A program made the translations under genes and the position numbers. DNA of 64,000 nucleotides, taken from assembly GCA_021775255.1 (NCBI GenBank), contig JAJFIA010000019.1, forward strand, positions 124,001 to 188,000, read 5' to 3'. Origin of the DNA: Roseovarius sp. (GTDB lineage: Bacteria > Pseudomonadota > Alphaproteobacteria > Rhodobacterales > Rhodobacteraceae). The notes under the pieces were generated by a model. That model was not told where the DNA came from. It saw nothing but the letters and a program-made list of their open reading frames with translations, and ran no database searches. Positions 1-8,068 of the stretch are shown piece by piece (position 1 is the stretch's first letter; every line of letters begins with the position of its first letter).

Positions 1-204
1 GCCCGCAGTGACGATGTCCACAGCGCCGCGCCACGGGCGGCCATCGAAACTGGCAACATCGTCCCAGACAGGCGTGCAATCCAAGGTCGCGTCTTCCATC
101 CGCGCCACGAGAGTGGCTGCAGCGTAGGTCTCCCGTTCGACATGGCCCACAGTTCGATATCCGGGGATGGCGATGGTAAGCCCAAGTGGCTGAGGACTCG
201 ACAT
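1..204 (-). CDS. DNA cytosine-5 methyltransferase, N-terminal part (runs off window)
   Basis: Reverse-strand frame of 68 codons, opening with ATG at 204 and still open at base 1. It reads GLTIAIPGYRTVGHVERE, then AATLVARMED and VWDDVASFDGRPWRGAVDIV. From family knowledge this matches the region after motif I in phage and island C5 methyltransferases, leading to the PCQPFS catalytic motif, which would lie outside the window. The usual motif I (FSGIGG type) expected just before GLTIAI is missing: the sequence has SSPQPL, and upstream codons in this frame show no motif I either. The gene may therefore be a truncated or rearranged copy. Identity rests on recall of the family. Confidence 0.55.
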   Translation of the reverse strand, partial: MSSPQPLGLTIAIPGYRTVGHVERETYAAATLVARMEDATLDCTPVWDDVASFDGRPWRGAVDIVTAG

Positions 205-458
205 ACTAACGACTTTTTCTCGTAAAGGCAGTCGAACACCTTCGAAAACCCGCGATTAACTGAGCGTTTTCATTCTCTTAGTTCGGTATTGGTGCGGGAA
301 AATGCGGGCTTGAAAGCAACAGAGCACCAAAGCCAGTAATCCTCACAAAATCTGCCGGTCTGATGCATACGATTGTGCAAAATCATCGCGATTTCGATAT
401 CGCCGTAGTCGAGTTCGTTCCAGCAGGTTGCGCGCTCAGAACGTCAAAGGTGTGGCAA

Positions 459-1625
459 TTACTTCTGCAAGTCAGTGATTTCATCCATCAGCGCAGCCAG
501 AGGGATGGCTGTGATATCCTTGGTCAATCCGAACGCCTCGTCCCCACCATAGACGACATATTTACGCGCCGGTTTCAAATCTTCGCAAGCAAGGTGAAAT
601 CCTTTGGACAATTTCGGTGCGGTGGTTTTCTTGATTTCAATAGCCCAGATTTCCTGCCCGAAATCCAATACCAGATCGATTTCGGCCCCCGCAGAGGTGC
701 GATAGAAATACGGTTGGACAGCTACAGGCAAGGCGGAAACAATATTTTCGATTACAAACCCCTCCCAACTATCACCAAGTTTCGGGTTGCCCAGTAAAGC
801 CTCAAACTCGGGTATTTGTAGCAACGTGTGCAATATTCCACTGTCGCGAAGATAGACCTTAGGCGATTTCACCAACCGTTTCTTGACGTTGGCATGCCAC
901 GGCTGCAAACGCCGGACCAAAAGAAGATCCACCAGCAAATCAAGGTAGTTGGTGATGGTTTTATTGTCTACTTCCAGGCTGCGCGCCAGATTTGCAGAAT
1001 TTAATAGTCCGCCGTGGAGGTGCGCCAGCATGGTCCAGAACCGGCGAAGGCGTTCAGCAGAAATCCTCGGGCCAAATTCAGGCACATCACGTTCCAGATA
1101 GGTGCGGATGAAATCGCGGCGCCAGACATCACTCAGGTGGTCATTTTTTGCCAAAAAGCTGTCGGGATAACCGCCGCGCCACCAAAGCTGTTCTTGCTGG
1201 TCCCGGCCGACCTCGCGGATATTCAGCGGGAACATTTCGCCGTAAGAAATGCGCCCTGCAAGGCTTTCGCCGGATTGACGCAGCAGATCTATTGCCGCTG
1301 ATCCAAGGATCAGGAATTGCCCCGCTTTGCGGCCCTTGCGACGGTTCTCATCAATTACCCCGCGCATTTCCTGAAAGATTTCCGGAACTTTGTGAATTTC
1401 GTCCAGCACGATCAGTTTGCCACTGTGCTGGCGTAAATAGTACCCGGGGTCGCTCAGCTTGATCCGGTCGCGCTCGGATTCCAGGTCCAGATAGACAGAA
1501 GGCCGAGTTTCAGCGATCTCATGGGCAAGGGTCGTCTTGCCAACCTGACGCGGGCCAATGATGGCTACAGCGGGGAAACTGTCCAGAAGCTCAGTAACTT
1601 CACGATATTTTTCCCTTTCAATCAT
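459..1625 (-). CDS. AAA-family ATPase with C-terminal DUF4143
   Basis: 388 residues. The N-terminal P-loop ATPase has Walker A GPRQVGKTT (about residues 24-32) and Walker B LIVLDEIHK (about 71-79). A winged-helix-like middle follows, and the C-terminal DUF4143 domain ends with a nuclease-like AEIDLVLDFGQEIWAIEIKK stretch that has the D...ExK spacing of PD-(D/E)XK folds. Proteins of this type are common in genomic islands and mostly uncharacterised. No target can be named from sequence. It lies downstream of the XRE regulator on the same strand and could be co-transcribed with it across a gap of about 120 bp. Confidence 0.9.
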   Translation of the reverse strand: MIEREKYREVTELLDSFPAVAIIGPRQVGKTTLAHEIAETRPSVYLDLESERDRIKLSDPGYYLRQHSGKLIVLDEIHKVPEIFQEMRGVIDENRRKGRKAGQFLILGSAAIDLLRQSGESLAGRISYGEMFPLNIREVGRDQQEQLWWRGGYPDSFLAKNDHLSDVWRRDFIRTYLERDVPEFGPRISAERLRRFWTMLAHLHGGLLNSANLARSLEVDNKTITNYLDLLVDLLLVRRLQPWHANVKKRLVKSPKVYLRDSGILHTLLQIPEFEALLGNPKLGDSWEGFVIENIVSALPVAVQPYFYRTSAGAEIDLVLDFGQEIWAIEIKKTTAPKLSKGFHLACEDLKPARKYVVYGGDEAFGLTKDITAIPLAALMDEITDLQK

Positions 1626-1742
1626 CCTTGCAATATTGGATATTCATTCCAACTTTGCAAGGTTAAATTCAGACTTATCTATTTGGAGCAGCGCGACGCC
1701 GGTCGAAACATTTCGACTGGAACTGACGGCCACCAAAGACGA

Positions 1743-2078
1743 TTAAGCCCGTTTTTCCGTGTCGTTTTCCGCACGTATCACCGGTTGCGCCAGCGCAGCA
1801 GTTGCCTGGAAAAACGCGTCTTGCTGCTCATCCGACATGCCGCGGAACAACTCCAGAAGCGCGCGCTCGCGTTCGGATTTGGCCTGTGGTGGGGCGTCGA
1901 GCAGGTCGAAGGGGTGGCATTCGAGCGCCTCTGCCAACCGGTCGACCCAGTTCACCGTCAGCCCCCTTCGGCCTTTCTCGAGATGGCTGATTTGCTGATT
2001 GCTGGCTCCCACCATATCGGCCAGGGCCTGAAGGGTCAGACCACGCGCCTTTCGCAACTCGGCAATGCGGTTTTTCAC
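1743..2078 (-). CDS. XRE-family helix-turn-helix transcriptional regulator
   Basis: 111 residues. The N-terminal HTH_3/XRE domain (about residues 5-60) reads IAELRKARGLTLQALADMVG followed by NQQISHLEKGRRGL, the classic pattern for helix 2 and the recognition helix. The C-terminal 50 residues (ELFRGMSDEQQDAFFQATAAL) are an amphipathic tail typical of small phage or island repressors and may support dimer formation. It probably controls itself and its island neighbours; no operator was identified. Confidence 0.88.
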   Translation of the reverse strand: MKNRIAELRKARGLTLQALADMVGASNQQISHLEKGRRGLTVNWVDRLAEALECHPFDLLDAPPQAKSERERALLELFRGMSDEQQDAFFQATAALAQPVIRAENDTEKRA

Positions 2079-2354
2079 GCCCGACTTCCTAGATTATTCA
2101 CGTTTCCGGTCAGATTACCCCCACTACCCCCAGGAGCAACCTGTAGGTAAGTAATTGAAAAACAAGAAAGCAATCCCACTTAATTCACTTTGTTTAACTA
2201 GTTTCCTACAAATTGGATGGGCTCCCTGCTGCCAATTTCCTACGATCCGGACGAATCAAGCCGCGCCTTCCGGTACTTTGGCCTGACGACACCAGGGTTT
2301 TGGAAAGGACCGATTTTGACAGCGGCAAAGGAATTATGTGGATCAGAAGAAGAT

Positions 2355-2486
2355 ATGCGTTCCGTGATCAGGGCGGCCGAATATGTGCGCATGTCGACCG
2401 AGCATCAGAAATATTCCACCGAGAACCAGGGCGAAGCGATCCGCGCCTATGCCAACACCCACGGCATGAAGATCGTGCGCACCTAG
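2355..2486 (+). pseudogene. Serine recombinase, N-terminal fragment
   Basis: From ATG 2355 the frame reads RAAEYVRMSTEHQKYSTENQ, then EAIRAYANTHGMKIVRT, and stops at TAG 2484-2486. This is the start of the resolvase/invertase catalytic domain, with the nucleophilic Ser in YVRMST. Intact relatives continue for several hundred residues with an ADEGKSG-type segment that is absent here. The break falls at the start of a small inverted repeat. The open frame extends upstream to 2217, but that part does not look like recombinase. A dead remnant of an island recombinase. Confidence 0.8.
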
Positions 2487-2502
2487 ATAAAGTGAAATCT
2501 AG
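2483..2502. repeat. Short inverted repeat at the recombinase break
   Basis: CTAGAT (2483-2488) and ATCTAG (2497-2502) form a 6-bp stem around an 8-base loop. The left arm supplies the stop codon of the recombinase fragment. A second pair, CTAGC/GCTAG (about 2499-2503 and 2520-2524), overlaps it. This may mark the junction where foreign DNA was joined, or be chance. Confidence 0.35.
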
Positions 2503-2858
2503 CATGTCAACGGAACCCACGCTAGTTAGTGTAGCTGTTTAAATTTTTTCCCTTGAGCCCTTCCCTCCACGACATTCGCAAGAAGAGCAAAAGGCGGATT
2601 GCGGGCTTTCGCTGCGGTTTGCACCAAGGTCGGCTTTGCGCGACAAACCGGGCCTTCGCTACACTCGCGCCAATGACCGCTTCCAATTGTGCATGCCTTT
2701 AACAGTCGTTAGAGTTCGAAATCCAATCTACAACCGATGAGAGAGCCCCGCCTTTTGGCCGTTATTGACCTTTTCCTATACGCCCCAATTATCATATGGG
2801 TTATTGGCAAAGATCTTCGTGCGTTTTGCTTCACCACCCGTTTTCAGGAACTTTCCCA
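2503..2858. other. Gene-free stretch between recombinase remnant and CDF exporter
   Basis: About 355 bases without a convincing coding frame. The GC-rich centre (about 2580-2690) looks like decayed coding or intergenic island DNA. The last part precedes the CDF exporter and should hold its promoter, but I cannot assign -35/-10 boxes with confidence. Confidence 0.5.
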
Positions 2859-3755
2859 TTGCATAAGACCGTAAAATTGGCGTTCGGTAGTATTTTGGTC
2901 GCTTTTGTAGTTCTAGGTCTGAAGTCTCTTGCCTATCTGGCAACAGGCAGCGTTGCGCTGTTTTCCGACGCCGTTGAAAGCGTTGTAAACATCGCTGCGG
3001 CCTGTGTGGCCGTTATTGTATTAAAGATCAGCGCCGCACCTGCTGACGAAAACCACCCATTTGGGCACACAAAAGCAGAATATTTCGCTGCCGTGGGTGA
3101 GGGGGCCCTGATTGTAGCGGCCGCGCTTCTAATTCTGCGTGAGGCCTATGAAGGAGCCATCAATCCAACGCCGTTGAACCTGTCAGTAACGGGTCTCGCC
3201 CTGAATGCAGTCGCATCCGTTTTGAACGGGCTGTGGTCTTGGGTTCTGATCCGCAAGGGACGGGAATGGCGCTCGCCTGCTCTGCTTGCTGACGGTCGCC
3301 ACTTGTTTGGCGATGTAATCACATCTGTGGGGGTATTGGCCGGTGTCGGACTGGTCTTGGTAACCGGATGGCAGATTCTTGATGCGCTTCTAGCAGCCAG
3401 TGTTGCCATCTTTATACTTTGGTCAGGTTGGAAACTCATTCGAGACTCGGTTGGTGGCCTCATGGACGAAGCAGTGTCACCGGCAACGTTAGAGCTTATT
3501 CAGAATATAATTACTTCTCAGGCAGACGGCGCCATTGAAGCGCACGATGTGCGCACACGCTATGCTGGCCGTCGCACGTTTATAGAATTTCATCTGATCG
3601 TGTCCGGCGACATGAATGTGTCGCGAGCCCATGAGATTTGTGATCGTATCGAACTCGCATTGAAGCGCGAGATTGCTGGCAGCACCATTCACATCCATAT
3701 TGAACCAGATCATAAAGCCAAACCCGATGATGCAATCGTTTTTTTGAACGAATAA
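2859..3755 (+). CDS. Cation diffusion facilitator (CDF) metal exporter
   Basis: About 298 residues from TTG 2859, which has AGGAA at 2846-2850 (spacing 8). An in-frame ATG at 2796 would add 21 residues that do not look like family sequence. The N-terminal half has six likely transmembrane segments, with CDF metal-site signatures SDAVES and HPFGHTKAEY, and HLFGD in the DGRHLFGDVITS segment. The C-terminal cytoplasmic domain ends with IHIHIEPD, as in CDF dimer domains. The family exports divalent metals (Zn, Fe, Mn, Co or Cd) by proton antiport; the metal is not predictable here. It converges on the ZIP gene with a 2-bp gap. Confidence 0.9.
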   Translation: MHKTVKLAFGSILVAFVVLGLKSLAYLATGSVALFSDAVESVVNIAAACVAVIVLKISAAPADENHPFGHTKAEYFAAVGEGALIVAAALLILREAYEGAINPTPLNLSVTGLALNAVASVLNGLWSWVLIRKGREWRSPALLADGRHLFGDVITSVGVLAGVGLVLVTGWQILDALLAASVAIFILWSGWKLIRDSVGGLMDEAVSPATLELIQNIITSQADGAIEAHDVRTRYAGRRTFIEFHLIVSGDMNVSRAHEICDRIELALKREIAGSTIHIHIEPDHKAKPDDAIVFLNE

Positions 3756-3757
3756 TC

Positions 3758-4942
3758 TCAAATTTTCACGAATGCGGCTGTGAAATACATGAATGCCACG
3801 CCAGCCGTCAGACCACTCAGCACAGACGGTCGCAGGAATGTCTCCAGACCCAGCCGGTTGCTGCGCATCACGTATGCGCCAACTTGAACCACAACCTGGA
3901 GGATTGCACCGGCGCCGATGGCCAGAGCTAATGCGCCCCACTGCGGCGAGAAAGCAAGGCTGCCCAGCCACATACCAATAACCGCTGGACCGCCTGCTAG
4001 CAGGGCGAGGCCCGCAAATGCCCATAATGGCGGGCGTTTTTTGAGGATCGGTGCTGCGATGCCGATGCCTTCGGTGATATTGTGCAGGGTGAAGCCCAGC
4101 ACCAGAAAGGTGCCAAGGCCCGCCGACCCTGCTGCAAATGCCGCACCGATCGCCAACCCTTCGCCGAGATTATGCAGTCCAATGCCTAGGGCGATGAACG
4201 TTGACAGCGCCAGCCCCGTCGGAGGCCCGCCTCGTTGCCCCACGGCCATGAGCAGCAAAAAAGTGGCTGCTGCAACCAGGATCACCATCACAGGGCCCTG
4301 AAATAGTGCTGCTGAATTGCCTGCGAGTTCCAGTGCTTCCTCGGCCGAGTCGACCAGCAGGAAGGACAGCAAGCCTATGGTCAGTGCCATCAAGAAATTC
4401 ATGCCGCCCTGACCGACTCCGCGCAACACCGGATAGAACATCAGACCCAAGACAATCGGAACGATCCCCACAAAAATACCAATCAAAGCCTGAAATTTCA
4501 GTTGGGCCGCCGAAACTTTGGGTGTCGGGACGGCAACTTCGATTTCGTGGGTGAACGTCGCACCTGTTGTTGTGACGATGGTCACGGCATGTGCTTCGCC
4601 CAGCACCCATGGATAGGGGACATCCAGCCACACTGTGGCACCGCGCGATATGTCGCCCGGCGGTGTTTGCGTAAATGACCAATACGCGGCATCAACCTGC
4701 ACTTGGGCGATGCGCATTGGGTCCGAACCGCCCGCCCGGACCAGCATCCTCAGGCCCTGATCGTTCAGGATGGTCCGCTCAAAAGTCACGCCTTCAACGG
4801 GAGGGGCACCATTTTTGAAACTCTGGAAAGGGTCTGAAAAAACAATCCATCCGATTGCAGCAATCAAGAGTGCCAGTGGCATCAGCAGCCAGATGAGTTT
4901 TTTGGGGCCAAGGGCTTCTGAGATCTTTAGCTGGTCCTCCAT
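3758..4942 (-). CDS. ZIP-family metal transporter with N-terminal extracytoplasmic domain
   Basis: 394 residues from ATG 4942, chosen because GGAGG lies 7 bases upstream; an in-frame GTG at 4948 overlaps the oxidase stop. A first membrane segment (about residues 17-36) is followed by some 110 polar, beta-rich residues with no ZIP similarity, then the ZIP core with HNLGEG (about 257-262) and HNITEG (about 287-292), the metal-site histidines of ZIP helices 4 and 5. ZIP proteins bring divalent metal into the cytoplasm. Directly downstream of, and probably translationally coupled to, the multicopper oxidase gene. The extra periplasmic domain is unusual and may interact with the oxidase (inference). 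Confidence 0.88.
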   Translation of the reverse strand: MEDQLKISEALGPKKLIWLLMPLALLIAAIGWIVFSDPFQSFKNGAPPVEGVTFERTILNDQGLRMLVRAGGSDPMRIAQVQVDAAYWSFTQTPPGDISRGATVWLDVPYPWVLGEAHAVTIVTTTGATFTHEIEVAVPTPKVSAAQLKFQALIGIFVGIVPIVLGLMFYPVLRGVGQGGMNFLMALTIGLLSFLLVDSAEEALELAGNSAALFQGPVMVILVAAATFLLLMAVGQRGGPPTGLALSTFIALGIGLHNLGEGLAIGAAFAAGSAGLGTFLVLGFTLHNITEGIGIAAPILKKRPPLWAFAGLALLAGGPAVIGMWLGSLAFSPQWGALALAIGAGAILQVVVQVGAYVMRSNRLGLETFLRPSVLSGLTAGVAFMYFTAAFVKI

Positions 4943-4944
4943 GT

Positions 4945-6075
4945 TCACGCCTCCACAACGTCGAAATTTGCCATCCAGCCCAGTTCTGTAAACTCGGCCT
5001 GATGTGCGTGAAACATGTAGAGCCCCGGTTCATGGTCGGCGAAGCTGAATTCTAGAATTCCGCGTTCTGCCTGACACTGTGTGATGATGTCGACAGTTCG
5101 GAGCGTCGGCGTCAACGTCGTGCCTTGATTGTAGTAGTCGAAGAAATTGCCATGAAGGTGGAACGAGTTGATCGGATCAAACTCGACAGTATTGATCAGA
5201 TAGACACGGACCGGTCGACTTTTTTCGATCCGGATTGGCGTTTTCATATAAGCGAATGCGATTGTATTTGCCGCGTAGAACTCGTTCTCATCGTCAAAGT
5301 TCGTGTCGAAGGCGTTCATCACCATGACCATTTCCTGCCAATCTCTATTTTCGGCAGTACCCAGCAGGCGTGAGCGGGCGACGTCTGTCTGATCAGGGTG
5401 CTTTTCCGGGTCAGGATCGACGACAAAAGCGCCATACATGCCCTTGGCCATGTGACGTTTTAGTGGCAATGCGTGACAGTGATAAAGGTGGCAGCCAAAC
5501 GGCTTGGCGTCGAATTCATAGGTAAATTCCTCACCCGGGCCAATCATTCCCAGAGTTCCGTTCACACCATCCATTCGCGCTGAATGAATTCCGTGAAAGT
5601 GCATTGAATGCGGATGTGATCCTGAATTACTGAACACGATGCGGATGCGGTCACCTTCTTTGGCACGAAGTGCAGGGCCGGGGACCCGGCCGTTGAATGT
5701 CCAAGCAGGGAAAAAGACGCCTGGTGCTATTTCAATTTCCTTGTCTTCCGCATCCACTTGGAATGTTCTGAGGGTACGCCCGTCGGACAAGGTTTCGGTC
5801 ATGCCAACATCCCAATCCGTCAACAAAGCCATCGGATCAAATCCGTTGGCCAAGTTGTCCACTTCGCCGACGGTCATCATATTTCCATGCGTTGCCATGG
5901 TAGATGCCGATGTAGTGGATTCTGTAGCCGAATCTGCCCCGCTTGGATGAGCCGTAGGCGACACCTGTGCTGTCGCTCTGCCTCCAGCAGCGACGGTACC
6001 CCCTGCAGCCGCAAGACCCGCCAAGAGAACACCGCGTCGGCTTACCGGCTCATCCCGAGAAGTTGCGGGTTTCAT
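4945..6075 (-). CDS. Two-domain multicopper oxidase, Tat-exported
   Basis: 376 residues from ATG 6075, with TTGGAGG 5 bases upstream. The N-terminus has a twin-arginine-like SRRGVLLAGLAAAGG signal, so the enzyme is periplasmic and folded before export. All eight histidines of a trinuclear copper site are visible as four HxH pairs: HFH (about 159-161), HCH (199-201), HLH (306-308) and HAH (356-358). The type 1 copper ligands (Cys in HCH, then His and Met in KRHMAKGM) are only in domain 1. This fits a two-domain laccase-type oxidase with type 1 copper in the first domain rather than nitrite reductase NirK. Probable role: oxidation of a metal ion or small reductant. It heads an operon with the ZIP transporter. 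Confidence 0.85.
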   Translation of the reverse strand: MKPATSRDEPVSRRGVLLAGLAAAGGTVAAGGRATAQVSPTAHPSGADSATESTTSASTMATHGNMMTVGEVDNLANGFDPMALLTDWDVGMTETLSDGRTLRTFQVDAEDKEIEIAPGVFFPAWTFNGRVPGPALRAKEGDRIRIVFSNSGSHPHSMHFHGIHSARMDGVNGTLGMIGPGEEFTYEFDAKPFGCHLYHCHALPLKRHMAKGMYGAFVVDPDPEKHPDQTDVARSRLLGTAENRDWQEMVMVMNAFDTNFDDENEFYAANTIAFAYMKTPIRIEKSRPVRVYLINTVEFDPINSFHLHGNFFDYYNQGTTLTPTLRTVDIITQCQAERGILEFSFADHEPGLYMFHAHQAEFTELGWMANFDVVEA

Positions 6076-6149
6076 ACATGCCTCCAAGTAGTGCAGTTGA
6101 GTGCATTTTTACGGACGGATTGTGACATTTAGCGGGTATCCAACGTTCT

Positions 6150-6164
6150 TGCGAATCATTCGCA
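6150..6164. promoter_or_regulatory. Perfect inverted repeat upstream of the oxidase-ZIP operon
   Basis: TGCGAAT-C-ATTCGCA, 7-bp arms with a single central base. It lies about 75 bases upstream of the oxidase start and 68 bases upstream of the small forward frame at 6232, in an AT-rich divergent intergenic region. A looser repeat, ATTAG...CTAAT, follows around 6194-6212. The spacing and A/T content resemble operators of Fur-superfamily metal regulators, which would fit the metal genes. The assignment is inference. Confidence 0.5.
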
Positions 6165-6231
6165 TTTCATTATACAATAAACCGCAATTGAGAATTAGTT
6201 GCAACTGCTAATCCTTCCTTAGGGAGAGAGT

Positions 6232-6414
6232 ATGACATCGGACGCGCAACAGGCTCAGGATCAGGCCGGATCACGTGCATGCGACATCATTGCCAGCAAC
6301 GGGTTCCTTGATGATGTATTCGCGGATATGCCCCTCTGCCGCGCCCCTGAACAACACCCCATTGATGCCGGAATAGGGCGCTATGGGAAAGCCCTAAGTA
6401 TACCGGATCAGTGA
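6232..6414 (+). CDS. Small hypothetical protein
   Basis: 60 residues, starting MTSDAQQAQDQAG, with a good ribosome site (AGGGAGAG, about 3-4 bases from ATG 6232) and an AT-rich upstream region. No domain, membrane segment or signal peptide is recognised. It is divergent from the oxidase-ZIP operon and shares its regulatory region. Its 3' end meets the integrase remnant, so it may be the truncated front of a longer gene cut off by island integration. Function unknown. Confidence 0.4.
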   Translation: MTSDAQQAQDQAGSRACDIIASNGFLDDVFADMPLCRAPEQHPIDAGIGRYGKALSIPDQ

Positions 6415-6430
6415 ATGACTTCCTGTTTGG

Positions 6431-6660
6431 CTAGCGGCTTGTTTGAATTTGAACGCCATCTGACAACATTCTGATCTGTTCCACCTGCTCGCGGTTTGTC
6501 AGCTTGCCATAGTTGATAAAAATCGTTGCAACATCCGAATGCCCGAAGTTCTGATTCCACGCTTTGAACGCACGAGGTGTGGGGCAAATATCCATGCCGA
6601 CATGGGTGAGCATATGCCGGAAGCTGTGCGGCCCATAACGTTGCCATTTTTTGATCCTCG
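6431..6660 (-). pseudogene. Tyrosine integrase, C-terminal fragment
   Basis: A reverse-strand frame reads WQRYGPHSFRHMLTHVGMD, then PRAFKAWNQNFGHSDVATIF and INYGKLTNREQVEQIRML, ending at 6431. This is the last part of a phage-type tyrosine recombinase: HSFRH carries the catalytic His-Arg, GHSDV the second His, and INYG the nucleophilic Tyr. A stop lies immediately upstream in frame (near 6665) and no N-terminal domain is present. It belongs to a different subfamily from the integrase next to it, so it is a remnant of a separate insertion event. Confidence 0.8.
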
Positions 6661-6704
6661 TTCAATTAAACTGAGGATCAAACTACCGGTTTGGATTGTG
6701 CTCG

Positions 6705-7919
6705 TTAAGGCAACAAAGTGCCGTCAAAGCCCGCCCATGACTTGCTCGAATTGCCCGAGTTAGCTGTGGGCATAGAGGGCATCCAGTTCGGCACCCATGT
6801 TACGCTGGACTGCCGCTCTGCTAGGAGCCTTTCCAAGCTCTTTTTCCGCGTATGGGCCAAGCTAATTTCTGCAACCTCACGCGGAGCATTGGCAACTTCG
6901 GACGCCCAATCGCGAAAGGTTGAGCGGAAGCCATGCACCGTAACGCCTTCAACTCGCATACGGCGCAAGAGCATCAGCATCGACATGTTGGACAAAGGTT
7001 TGTTCCGTTTCTGGCCTTCAAACACATATTCTGAATTCATTGCCAGCAGCGGTTCTATGATCCCGGCCATTTCATCTGTCAAAGGCACGCGATGATCTTC
7101 TCCGGTTTTCATTCTAATCGCTGGACATGTCCACAACCGCGCCTCAAGGTCAACTTCTTCCCATCGCATGCCCAGTACTTCGCCGGTCCGCGATCCAGTC
7201 AAACAAGTAAACACCAGCGCCTTGGCAGCCATTGCATTGCGGGCTTTCAGATCGGCATAAAAAGCGGGCACGTCCTGCCAGCGCATCGCCTTGTGGTGCT
7301 TCGGCTTGGCCGTGACTTTTGGTAACGCCTTGGCCTCTTTGATCGTCGTGACCGGATTTTCGCCTGACCGGAACCCTTTGGAGCGCGCCACGTCCAGAAC
7401 CGTCTTGATCCGTTGCGCCAAGCGCTTCGCCGTTTCGTGCTTGTCCGTCCAGATCGGCGACAGGCACATCATCACTTCCGGTTGGCCAACCGCATCGATG
7501 GGCATGCGCCCAATCTTGGGAAAAGCGTAGTCGCACAGGGTATTGATCCATTGTTGTCCATGCTTGGCGTTCTTCCAAGTGGGTATTCGGTCTATGTGGA
7601 CCTGATGCGCAACTTCCTCAAATGTCGGTATCTCTTGCCTCGCATTGAAACGTGGGTTCAATCCCTGCTTGGCCATGCGCCGATATTCCAGCGCCCGCTC
7701 GCGGGCTTGGTTCAGGGTAACGATATCCACTCCGCCCAAACCAAAGTCCGTTCTTAGTGGCGCGCCTTTCTTGTTCTTCTGGCCTTTGACTACAACCCGC
7801 ACGATCCAGCGCCGCACACCGGAAGGATCAACAACCAGATACAAGCCGTTGCCATCCCCATGCCGACCAGCGCCAAGATTCTCGACCAGTTTCTTTGTCA
7901 GTTTACCAGATAGGGCCAT
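6705..7919 (-). CDS. P4-type tyrosine integrase (DUF4102), C-terminus probably damaged
   Basis: 404 residues from ATG 7919 (MALSGKLTKK); an ATG at 7943 would add 8 residues. The N-terminal arm-binding DUF4102 domain (GDGNGLYLVVDPSG, RRWIVRV) is followed by a core-binding domain and the catalytic domain with TGSRTGEVLGMRW (Arg I) and VTVHGFRSTFRDWASE (His-x-x-Arg). After EVAEISLAHT the expected segment with the nucleophilic Tyr is missing: the frame continues SLERLLAERQSSVTW and has no tyrosine to the end. The -1 frame from about 6840 gives APSRAAVQRNMGAELDALYA, which looks more family-like, suggesting a frameshift. It lies just beyond the 3' end of tRNA-Ser, the usual attachment site for this type. 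Confidence 0.85.
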   Translation of the reverse strand: MALSGKLTKKLVENLGAGRHGDGNGLYLVVDPSGVRRWIVRVVVKGQKNKKGAPLRTDFGLGGVDIVTLNQARERALEYRRMAKQGLNPRFNARQEIPTFEEVAHQVHIDRIPTWKNAKHGQQWINTLCDYAFPKIGRMPIDAVGQPEVMMCLSPIWTDKHETAKRLAQRIKTVLDVARSKGFRSGENPVTTIKEAKALPKVTAKPKHHKAMRWQDVPAFYADLKARNAMAAKALVFTCLTGSRTGEVLGMRWEEVDLEARLWTCPAIRMKTGEDHRVPLTDEMAGIIEPLLAMNSEYVFEGQKRNKPLSNMSMLMLLRRMRVEGVTVHGFRSTFRDWASEVANAPREVAEISLAHTRKKSLERLLAERQSSVTWVPNWMPSMPTANSGNSSKSWAGFDGTLLP

Positions 7920-8068
7920 TAAAAATACCACATTATATACCACTCAAGGAACAAATGTAATCATCATCGAAATAAACTCAAGACAAACAACGAAACGGTT
8001 TAAGCACTTAAATACAATGAAAAAAGACCGTTCAAGGCGACCCGTTCAAATTCGAGAAAATGTTGAGC

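Noticed and set aside
363..797. 144-codon forward frame
   Set aside because: It is antisense to the DUF4143 ATPase and has no family similarity or good ribosome site.
4945..6075. Reading the oxidase as copper nitrite reductase NirK
   Set aside because: All four HxH pairs of a trinuclear copper site are present, including HCH and HAH, which NirK lacks.
6408..6665. 85-codon reverse frame over the integrase remnant
   Set aside because: The protein-like reading is in another frame (6431-6660) with clear integrase motifs; this one is a shadow.
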